Shown one piece after another: positions 46,936 to 55,884 of a DNA stretch of 64,000 nt. How positions within the stretch are numbered: the first letter of the stretch is position 1; each line of letters begins with the position of its first letter. The DNA lies in contig JBEWZL010000204.1 of the NCBI GenBank assembly GCA_045837725.1, positions 37,507 to 101,506 on the forward strand, in the 5' to 3' direction. Made by a program: the position numbers and the translations under genes. Under the pieces are notes generated by a model, which searched no databases, had not been told where the DNA came from, and saw nothing but the letters and a program-made list of their open reading frames with translations. The DNA is from Vermamoeba vermiformis. Lineage: Eukaryota > Tubulinea > Echinamoebida.

Positions 46936-49806
46936 TTACAGCATACTACTATCTTGACACTCGACTTCACAATTTTCAGCCACCCAAGTCAGTATAGGAC
47001 ATTCTATACTATTCTCCGTTGCTTTACAATATTTAGCAACGATGGTATTCATGGGTGTGTTGCTGAAGAACGAGGTGAACTGATTTCCTGCAATGTCCAA
47101 GTGCGTGAGGCTCGAGACATTCATCGCGGGCAAGTCGAATGCACCTTGAAGCGCATTGCCCCGCAAGTCAATTTCTTTCAAGTACTTGTAGCCACTGCCA
47201 TCAAATGTGCCGTTCAGGTAGTTGCGCGGCACGATCAGCGATGTTAAGTAGCGGCCCAATGGCGGCAGAGAGCCGTGAAATTTGTTGAAGCTGAGATCAA
47301 CATTCTTGAGATTTGACGACGAGTAGTCAGGTATAGTGCCGTTCAAATTGTTAATGGACAAGTCGAGGTACTTCAACGTGCTAGTGATTATCTCTGGCAA
47401 AGTGCCCGTCAAGGTCATGAGACTCAAGTCCAAGGACTCCAAGCTCGGCAGCTGCAAGTAGTGCTCTGGCATCGTGCCCGAGAATTTGTTGCCGTCGAAC
47501 CCAATGGTCTTCAGCGACGTCAAGTTGCGCAAGTCGGGTAATTCTCCTTCCATATTGGCGTAACTAATTTGCAATTTTTCAAGCTTCGAGAGCTGACCAA
47601 TTGACGTGGGCAAAGGACCGTAGAGATGACCCACAGAGAGCCACAATATGCGCAAGTCCTTCAAGTTGCCGATGCTCGCGGGCAAAGTGCCATTGAACAT
47701 GTTAGCGATGAGATAGATGCTTGTGACACGTCCTGCATCGTCGCACTCCACGCCAGTCCAGCTGCAATGTTGCACTCTCTTGTCGTCGACGGGCCAGAAT
47801 GTTTGGCCGACCCAATGCGGTCCATCGAGGGCGTAGAACAGCTCCAATAATATGGCCCTTTCCCTCAAATTCTCGGAGTCATCGGTCGGGTGCGGTGGTT
47901 GCAAGGGCTTCATCGGCACGAAGATGTCGTGCGTGGGCAAGATGACCAGCGCCATTACTAGCCCTAGAGCTGCGACCACTGAGATGAGAATGGCAATCAC
48001 TACTTTGAGCCATCTAGTTGAGGTCGTTATGGGCCCGTTAGTTGAACCGATTGGCACGTGAACATCGCGATCTGCTTTGGTTTTCATCGGCGATGATTGA
48101 TGTTGACCTTTGAGTGACTTGACGTACTGCTCGTACATGGCATCGATCACTTTGTTCACGCGATCGACGTCTGATTTCACGCTTTGAATGTCGTTGTAGT
48201 TCTGTTTGATTGACTCGCTCAGGTACGGGATCAGCGACTCGTAGTCCACATGAAGAATTCCTAATATAGTAATTAGCACGGCGCGAACTCCGAGTAGAGC
48301 AGCAACAATCACGTAGATTTCGATAAAATAAACAACAGTCGTTAAATAATTGTGCGCCAAATGCACATCCGGAAAATTGCCGGTATTCGATGTGCATCAA
48401 GCCGGAAATCAACTGTGTGGTTTAATTGCACGTACCATCTATTAGCTGCACTGCCTCGGGTACAACGCTCTCGATCTGCTGCGCAATGTAGCCGATGAAC
48501 CGTTTATTCGCGGCATGACTGACGCCATCTTTGAACTTGTATTCAACGCCGTCGATTTGCAACAGCGATGCTCGACAGTCGTGGTCTGCGTTGAGGGTAA
48601 AATTAGAATCAGATTCACTGAAAATATCGTGTCAACGACCAAAAGTGTCGCTGTCAAGCGATGACAGATCAAAAAAGATTTTCAATGTGAGCGAGATTTA
48701 CACATATGAGATTGAATTACTATGCAAATTCATTGTAATGTGTTAAATTAAAGTTTTTTGGTGGTAGATCTTACCTTCATCGAGCAGCCGAATATCTTCT
48801 TTGAGATTGATATCTGAAGCCTTATAAAAGTTAAGAGCTCTAAAATTTCCAATTACTTCGGCATTGCCATTATATAGCACCATATAATTCTCATTTTGAG
48901 CGCTAAACATGAATATTAATTATTGCAAAACGGATTTTCGAAAGGATCGCGTACTTTTGCGGTTGTAGCTGATTCGTATTTGTATTGTGGTATTGATTGT
49001 AATCCCAGTGATATTGTTGATCGTATGAATAATGCTGGTAGTTATCGGACTCATTAATTTCTGCATCCGAAGTTGAAACGTGCATTGCGTTGGATGAAGA
49101 ATCATCGGGTGAGCTGTTGTATTCTTGAGATCCACTACTATGATACGCGGAGTAATCCGGTATATTTGCAGGCTCCGTTTTATCGTTAGGAAGCCAGACG
49201 ATCGGCATTACAGCTAGTAAAAATGTGTTTAAAATGCGATCGAGCCGGGAAAATAATCAAAACATTAATATTATTATATTACCTTCATTTTCAAATTCGT
49301 TCTCTTCTGCTTGTCGTTTCTTGGGGAGCAATTCCCACAGGGCAGATTTACCACTTTGAAGGAACTCTTTTTCATTAAAACACTCCACAATAATCTGGAA
49401 AAATCTGCTTTTGAATCTTCTGAAGTCAAATACGCCTTGGTTGATTTTTAGACGTAAAATAACGCCTTCTTGGCCATTTGAGTCTTGGGATGCCTGGAAG
49501 AGAACCGGATTTCTCTTTGCCCAACTAAAACAATTATCTGGCTCGTATTTAACGTTGCCTAATTTATCTGTGCATGCTAATTTGATATTTAAATCGAACT
49601 GAATGTTGCTCTGCTTGATAGTGAGTCCAAACTGCGGTTCTGTTTTTGTTTCCGCTGCTCCGAGTGGCTTATTGAGAGGTACAAATAATCGAAATATATT
49701 CCTTATATGCAACTTCTCCATTGCGCGGCATTGATATGAAAAAAAATCGGATCGCTTTACGAGACCTGTCACATTGATTGACAGCTGATGATTTTCTATT
49801 CGAAAC
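46936..49806 (-). CDS. MYRF/MrfA-like membrane factor with LRR ectodomain, 5' end uncertain
   Basis: Five exons are traced: 49283-49806, 48955-49213, 48775-48903, 48436-48585 and 46936-48260, all joining in frame. The first encodes a possible DNA-binding region (SDFFSYQCRAMEKLHIRNIF, GVILRLKINQGVFDFRRF). The second is a Ser/Tyr/Gln/Asn-rich linker. The next two make an S74-type intramolecular chaperone: GNAEVIGNFRALNFYKASDI, NLKEDIRLLDE, then VEYKFKDG and FIGYIAQQIESVVPEAV. It continues LHVDYESLIPYLSESIKQ, as in MYRF, and a transmembrane segment (VVIAILISVVAALGLVMALV). After it come about ten LRRs of plant-receptor style (GTLPASIGNLKDLRILWLS). In MYRF the chaperone trimerises and cuts the protein to free the N-terminal factor. 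The first exon starts at an acceptor, so an upstream exon is missing. Confidence 0.78.
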
Positions 49807-50000
49807 CTTTAAGAAGGGATTATATCGTTCTTTGTAATCTTAATCTTACGGATTTACTCAATGCTAATCATATAAGTGACTGTTTAAGCATTTGATGATT
49901 CAGATCGGTTTCGGTTCGGAGCTCAGGTCCGAAAAGTCTGTAGTCCATGATATTATAACCATTGTACCATTAATGCTACCTCCTTTTTTTATATTGTGAA

Positions 50001-50023
50001 GGCAATGATCCTGTATCATTGCC
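50001..50023. other. Perfect short hairpin upstream of the tRNA-like locus
   Basis: A 9-bp perfect inverted repeat (GGCAATGAT / ATCATTGCC) with a 5-nt loop. A run of seven T lies at 49,984-49,990 just upstream. It could be part of the leader of the tRNA-like transcript or a separate small RNA; nothing else supports either. Confidence 0.3.
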
Positions 50024-50033
50024 AGAGATTTTA

Positions 50034-50219
50034 GGATGCGACACAGCTGACGCGTTACTTCGTTGGATTAGTAATTCCGGTGTAGCAGGATCGAAACCTG
50101 CCGAGCCTTGCGCTGCAAATCGAAGTAGTTGATGTTCACGAAACGAGTGCAGTGCGAGGCTTGTGGTGTAATTGGTTACATACCTCGAACGCGTGGCGCT
50201 GACATCCTTTGTTTTTTTT
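50034..50219 (+). tRNA. Candidate permuted tRNA gene (3' part upstream of 5' part)
   Basis: Both internal Pol III boxes are present on the plus strand but in reversed order. The T-arm GCAGG-ATCGAAA-CCTGC (50,085-50,101) is followed by CGAGCCT (50,102-50,108) and T. The A box TGGTGTAATTGG (50,164-50,175) comes later, preceded by AGGCTTG (50,157-50,163). AGGCTTG pairs with CGAGCCT over all seven positions, and the pairing runs on to 15 bp (50,102-50,116 with 50,149-50,163) with three G-U pairs. A TTAGTAA segment (50,068-50,074) in a short stem before the T-arm would be an anticodon loop with anticodon AGT (Thr), but the stem is imperfect. Outer pairs ACGCGTT/AACGCGT, CAGC/GCTG and GGATG/CATCC enclose the locus. 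The exact splice junction is not resolved. Confidence 0.5.
50212..50219 (+). terminator. Run of eight T after the tRNA-like locus
   Basis: Eight consecutive T lie five bases after the last outer pairing segment of the tRNA-like locus, where a Pol III terminator would be expected for a plus-strand transcript. Confidence 0.5.
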
Positions 50220-50295
50220 GCTAAATCCGCTTCTATCTGATTGATTTCATTCGCTAGTCGTTATTAAGCAATATTTACATTGTATTACACTCGCA

Positions 50296-50558
50296 TTATC
50301 CATAGATTCTCTTTCCATCGTCGTCAATGTTCTGCAAGAAGAATGCCACTTCCGTAACAAACTCTAAAAATTTGTCTTTTGTGTCGCCTTTCAGTCCAAC
50401 TTCGTCCACTGCTGCACGCATGTGTTCGAGCCACCGCTCGGCTGCGGGCTTTGTGATTGGAAAGCGCACGTGACGAGCTCGGAGAGCTGGGTGGCCTAAA
50501 TATTACTTTTGTTGAGTAAAATCTCATGAAAATTAGATTAAACCAAATATTGTTAGGT

Positions 50559-50595
<37 letters not shown>

Positions 50596-51034
50596 AATAT
50601 TAATTATAACAACGTGAATTGATCGGCACAAACAATGGCAATTTATGGTTAATTTAATTATTCTTGTTCAGAATTGTTTCAGTGAATAATTCCAACGCCG
50701 TTACTTCATTTTTGCAAACTACTAACAGTGTTATAAGGTTTAAATATAGCATCAATAAATTATAATAAACAATAACCTTGGAATTTTGTCAACTGATCTC
50801 CGTACCTTTTCTTTGCGAGTAAAGTGGAGGACCGCCAAATCTTTGTATAAAAAATTCGTATTGATCTTTAATAGCATTTTCTATGGGACTCTTAAACATT
50901 CCTCTAAACCACTCGTCCGGATCTGCATACACACGGGTGTAAAAAGCTGTGCTAATTTTAATGATGGTTTCTTGGCCTCCTAATTCATCAACGAATGAAT
51001 CTCCATGGTCCAGTCTGTAAGGTGAATGTTGCAT
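50296..51034 (-). CDS. Truncated (2/2) haemoglobin, group 2
   Basis: A small heme protein of the trHb2 type, which binds oxygen or detoxifies NO and reactive oxygen. Two exons (50806-51034 and 50296-50495) join in frame to 142 residues, a normal length. Group features are visible: [20 protein letters not shown] at the start, [36 protein letters not shown] with the Tyr and GGP of the E region, then [12 protein letters not shown], whose His is the proximal heme ligand. The C-terminal helix is [16 protein letters not shown]. The intron (310 nt) is long for this window and holds a 34-nt T run. Such globins occur in bacteria, plants and scattered protists. Confidence 0.93.
50561..50594. repeat. 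34-nt homopolymer T run in an intron
   Basis: Thirty-four consecutive T on the plus strand (A on the strand of the haemoglobin gene) inside its single intron. It could be simple-repeat growth or the tail of an inserted retroposed sequence; I see no target-site duplication. Confidence 0.95.
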
Positions 51035-51539
51035 CGCGGTCGTGTGTTTTTGATCTGATGAAAATTCGAAAACTGAAATTTTCAGCTCCCGCAGAATGAC
51101 CCAGACCCGTCAGGGAATAAAAAGATTATAATGTCTATTGTATTCGAAGGTTTATATTATATTCAGCATAAACCCCGCCGGATTTGAAAGAAAATATCGG
51201 GGTGTCATCCGAAGAGAGCTTACGCATCTAACGTTACCATATTGCGCGTCAATTAAATCAAGAGGATTAGCGTGCGAATTTTTTGCCCGAAAGTTCTTCT
51301 TGGGAACCCGGGTTGCAACAAAACGAAAACACTTCTGCTTCGCATTCTAAGAGTATGTTCCTGTTTTTCACATTTTAGTTCTAATAATAAACGAATGGTT
51401 CAACGTTAGTCAAATCGATGACGCGGAGCAATGTTTTTTGCGTCGGTCTAAAAGTCTCGGACCCGACTTCAAAACTGTTTATTTTGCCGCAATTTACTTA
51501 AAACCGTGAAATACAGCATCAACACATCAGCTTCATAGA
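51035..51539. other. Shared upstream region, nothing recognised
   Basis: About 500 bases between two divergent genes, the haemoglobin (minus) and 3-phosphoglycerate dehydrogenase (plus). It must hold both promoters; no motif is defensible. Confidence 0.45.
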
Positions 51540-53801
51540 ATGACCGAGTTTGTTAGCCCTGTAGGCAGTCCTATTCAAGATCTCGTCTTCCATCTTCCTC
51601 CCGAACAGAGAAAACAAAAGTACAACGTACTTCTGCTCGAAGGAATCGATCAATTAGCCGTTGATAGATTAAAAGACGAAGGATACATGGTCGAGTCATT
51701 AAAAGCAACTTTGGATCCACAGGAATTGAAAGAAAAAATTAAAACGGTTCACGCCATAGGGATCAGGTACGTTAAACTCTTGCAATTTGAATAAATATTA
51801 ATACAATAATTAACTTTAATGTCAATGAATAGAAGCCGCACTCATTTGACGGAAGATATTTTGCTCGAAGCGCGCAATCTGCTTTGTATTGGAACATTTT
51901 GCATTGGCACGAACCAAGTCGATTTAAAAGCTGCCGAAAGACTAGGAGTAAGTATCATATTAGTCAGGCTTCGAATAATTATCTGCATTTTCCGAAATCG
52001 ATCCCGCACATTTCCTAACTTTTTGTGATCTCATTAGATCCCAGTCTTCAACTCTCCCTTTTCAAACTCTCGCAGCGTTGGTATGTATTAATACAATATA
52101 TAACGTCCATTGTGCAAATGGCTGACTAGTTCTTGACAGCTGAACTGACAATCGGTCAAATCATCGCTTTGTCGCGTAGATTGGGCGAGAAAAATTTGGA
52201 AATGCACAAAGGTACTTGGAATAAGGTAATTAATAATATCCACCTTGCTCCTTAATTTTCAGAATACTCATAATCTCAAACTCCGATCAGAGCGCAAAAG
52301 GTTGTTACGAGATCCGTGGTAAAACGCTTGGTATTGTGGGCTATGGTCATATTGGCTCTCAAGTAAGTCGTTAATAGTAAGATATTTTCAAATGTCTTGT
52401 CAATATGTGGTACGATTTTCAATCATTCGTGATACCGAATGGACAAAATGTCTCATCTGGCACAAATTCAATGAGCGATTTATTGTATAAATAGAAGAAT
52501 TAATATAGAAAATTTAACCGTTACAGCGGTGTACGGCGGAACGTGTCAACGGTTACTAATAGCTATTTTCCACATCCAGCTCTCCGTATTGGCCGAGTCA
52601 ATGGGCATGAACGTCATTTACTACGACATCAATCCTGTCATGCCACTCGGCAACAGCACTGCCATGAGTAACTTGGATGAATTACTAAAGAAGGTAATAC
52701 TCGTCGTATAAATGATTCAAAGTTTATATGAAGCTTTCTCTTACGTGCCGTAGCACATATACTCTGCTTCTTAATAACTTTCACGTTCGTAATTTTAATG
52801 CGGATCCGGTTTGACATTCATTCTGTAGGCCGATTTCGTGACGCTGCACGTGCCCGAAACTCCACTCACGAAGAACATGATCACAAAACAACAATTGCGA
52901 TTGATGCGCAAGGGCTCTTATTTATTGAACGCGTCGCGAGGTACCGTTGTGAACATTCCAGACCTGGTAGAGGCTTTGAAGGCCGGTCACTTGGGCGGTG
53001 CTTACATCGATGTATTTCCGACTGAACCTGCGGGCAATTCTGACGGCTGGATCAATCCGTTTGAAGAGTAAGTTGCTGATAACCTTGTGGAACAGCTTAA
53101 TTTGACGAGTTCTAACGCCAATCGCAGGTGTCAAAACGTCATCTTGACGCCGCACATCGGTGGCTCGACAGTCGAGGCTCAAGCAGCTATCGGTGACGAA
53201 GTAGCCGCTAAGATGATCAATTACATTAACGCGGGCAAGACTATGGGCGCGGTGAACTTCCCCGAGATCAATCTGCCGTACGGTGGTCCGCGCACTCATC
53301 GCATTTTGAACATTCATCGCAACAAACCTGGTGTTTTGAAGGTACCTCCTTTTATAAGCATATTTACCGCCTATAAGATAGCCTATACCTGAAAATTACT
53401 AGTTTCGATTTGTTCTTATTAGTTCTTATGTATCTTAATATTATAGGCGCATACTTTTCGGGTAATTAATTCAGTTTTAACGCACGGGCCGATTTTCCTA
53501 TTTTGTATCGCTCTGCAAGTAGCAGTGCAATCGTTCATATCTTGCAGCGCAATAACTTCGGACTAACGCAACCATTTAGGAAATCAACAACATTTTATCA
53601 GTTTACAACGTGGAAAGTCAAATTCTAAGGTAAACATAGAACGATTTCTGCTGTATGAAGTACTTCGTGCTAATAGTTGCAATCAGAACAATGGAAACTA
53701 TTGGCTATTTGATAGCAGACGTCGATCAGAATGCTTCAGACGAAATCAAGTCACAAATTGACATGTTGCCTTCAACCATTAAGACAAGGATTCTTTATTA
53801 A
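51540..53801 (+). CDS. D-3-phosphoglycerate dehydrogenase (SerA type)
   Basis: Oxidises 3-phosphoglycerate with NAD+ in the first step of serine synthesis. About eleven exons. The start MTEFVSPVGSPIQDL leads into YNVLLLEGIDQLAVDRLKDE. Catalytic-domain motifs are SRTHLTEDIL, FCIGTNQVDL, PVFNSPFSNSRSV and AELTIGQIIALSRR. The NAD-binding fold has GKTLGIVGYGHIGSQ and YYDINPVMPLGN; LHVPETPLTKNMI, LLNASRGTVVNIP and AYIDVFPTEP follow. The catalytic His is in LTPHIGGSTVEAQAAIG. A regulatory ACT domain ends the protein (NKPGVLKEINNILS, TIGYLIADVD). The SerA/yeast-Ser3 form with a PNSPFSN-like loop fits best. Complete. Confidence 0.95.
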
Positions 53802-55020
53802 TTCCTGTACTGCTTTGTAATAAATAACTCAATCTCACTTTGTTGTCATCAATTGATTGACATCTAGATGGCTGCTCTTCATTTAAAAACAATTGCCAAT
53901 TTTAAAATACAACAAGCTGAAAGCCCCTTTTGACAATGGCAGATTCAATGATCACAGTTGTGCTAGCAAGTACCTTCATTGGTCAACAAGCAAAATGGAG
54001 CAGCTGCATTACATAAATATTAATATCAAGATTATTTTGATTTATTACTGATACTTACCTAATCACTGTCAGGAGATAGGACAACAAAATTACCAGAGCT
54101 GGGCAAATTGATGCACATCTTGTGCTGTTAGGGCAACTTTTTGCCAACCCAAGTCCCAAGACCAAAGGTTATGTACACCAATTTCCCAAAGCCATCCAAC
54201 ACCAGCTGTGACAGCCTACCCTTCACTCACCATTGACTCCACAGAAGTGTGTTCTGTATTGGGCAGCCCTGTGGATTGGGTAGGAGAAGGTTTGCATGGC
54301 CAAATTGGGTGTTATAGATTGAATGTGCACCCATCTGCAAATGGTGGCTAGCTAATTCTTGAATTTCAAATAAGTAGCTAATATCCTTTCCCCAAATAGG
54401 CAATTACAAGCTCACCCACAACGAAAGTTTATCCAGAGGAGCTTCCCTCTCTTTTATATGCAAGTTGGGGTGCATCCTGAACGTACAGCCCCCATCCATA
54501 ATGGTCTCCTCACAGGTACATGAAGGTTATGGCAGTGCAGGAAACAAAACCACCTAAAACAATAGTCTATTTTTCCATTTTCCTAACTTGCAGGCTTTCT
54601 ATTGAAGTGCTTTTCATTTGTGAGACAACATTCTTACCAACACCACTCACAACAAACAAAGTGTTACCCCCCCCAAACTCCTCTCCCAGCACAATGGGGA
54701 TGTCAAAAAAATAACTAATGTAGTGTGGTCCAGTTGTAGACCAACCACTGAGTTAATTGATAAAAGAAATATTTTTCAAAATTTGTTGGTGTGCAGATTA
54801 ACAAAATGGATTAAATAACAATAATAATTACAGTTAGTGTAAAAGAGCCAAGGAATAATATTTAATACCCACTTATTTCATTTAATACCCACTTATTTCA
54901 TTTTCCTAGGAGTTAGGGGCAGGATTTGATGATCCACTAAGTTGATAAAAATCTCAAAAACAGAAAATGTTGTCAATTTTACGTGAAAATAAATGAAATT
55001 TTGGTAAAATCTGTGACTGA
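53802..55020. other. Non-coding stretch before the repeat-rich region
   Basis: About 1.2 kb without a gene that I can support. Base use becomes less AT-rich and open frames are short. A perfect 20-bp direct tandem duplication (TTTAATACCCACTTATTTCA twice) lies at 54,861-54,900. This marks the transition from the compact gene-dense part to the palindrome-bearing part. Confidence 0.5.
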
Positions 55021-55259
55021 TCCTCTTACGGACCGTAAAAGGATGCAATTCTTTTCAAAAATTTGAGACCCATCCTTTAAGGGACCGTAAAGGGATGGAT
55101 TCTGAGTACCAGTTGGCACAAAGCACGGTCAAAGTGATCCTTTAAGGGGCCGTAAAAGGACGGTTCCCAGGGCATAGTCAACTACAGTCCTCTTACGGAC
55201 CATAAAAGGACAGGTCATGTGTGAGGCAAGTCGTGTCCCCAGAGCAGAACTTGACGACT

Positions 55260-55276
55260 CCAGGGATCGAACCTGC
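55260..55276 (-). other. Isolated tRNA T-arm-like sequence (B box)
   Basis: On the minus strand GCAGG-TTCGATC-CCTGG matches a tRNA T-arm and the Pol III B box GGTTCGATCCC. One end pair of the stem is mismatched. No A box or matching 5' acceptor is seen within 150 bases on that strand, so this is a tRNA-derived fragment at most. Confidence 0.4.
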
Positions 55277-55486
55277 GCAGAAGGGGCACCAGGCAGACGC
55301 ATCCTTTTACGGACCGTAGAAGGACGGAATTCTTTTTTTGCGAGTTGAAGCAAATCCTTCGAGGGACCATAAAAGGATGGGTTGCGAGCACCAGTTGGTG
55401 CTCGGAACAATGAAACTGGTCCATTAAGGGACCATAAAGGGATGGGTCTTGAGTGACTCAAGTCCGCACACCAGTAGTTGGCCGCG

Positions 55487-55503
55487 CCAGGAATCGAACC
55501 TGG
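55487..55503 (-). other. Second isolated tRNA T-arm-like sequence (B box)
   Basis: On the minus strand CCAGG-TTCGATT-CCTGG is a perfect canonical T-arm, followed by CGCGGCC and A, which could be a 3' acceptor strand. I found no complementary GGCCGCG nearby and no A box. It may be a SINE-like or tRNA-half remnant inside the palindrome array. Confidence 0.45.
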
Positions 55504-55884
55504 GGTGCCAACAACCCAGAAGCATCCTGTTACGGACCGTAGAAGGACCCCAGTAAAGTAGCTTTTGTTGCAACGGGCCTCAATCTTGGTTGCAACATGA
55601 AGTCGATCCTTGCACGGACCGTAGAAGGACAAGTTTTAGAAACAAAATCTCGAAGCAACATCCTTGGTCAGAAAGTGCGTCCCTGAAGAAGCTGTATAGG
55701 GATGAAGTGGGTGACATTACGCAAGTAAGCAGAATTAATAATTCTGCTGGAGTTCCAAAAAAGGAAATATCCTCCCAGAAAAAATCCTCCCAGGGAGGAA
55801 ACCCAAGCAAGCATTGGATCAAATCTGAATCCTTTATTTTTACTTTTCACATACCGCAGAGCACCACAAGTGAACGCGCGAGCC

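Larger units (their letters stand above)
55021..55633. repeat. Palindromic repeat array, upstream block (about 9 copies)
   Basis: About nine divergent copies of an odd-length palindrome on the pattern TCCTYTTACGG-A/T-CCGTAARAGGA, at roughly 55,021, 55,072, 55,137, 55,187, 55,301, 55,356, 55,419, 55,524 and 55,605. The spacing is irregular here (50-115 bases). Some copies have the variant arm TTTAAGGG. These are the most divergent copies in the window and look like the older part of the array. Confidence 0.9.

Noticed and set aside
48038-48412. Minus-strand frame from ATG at 48,412
   Set aside because: It overlaps the MYRF-like last exon in another frame. The correct reading joins at the acceptor at 48,261-48,262 to GILHVDYESL.
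50034-50207. A normal tRNA on the minus strand using GCAGGTTTCGATCCTGC as T-arm
   Set aside because: On that strand the T-loop is out of register, no 5' acceptor strand complements TACACCG, and the A box reads only on the plus strand.
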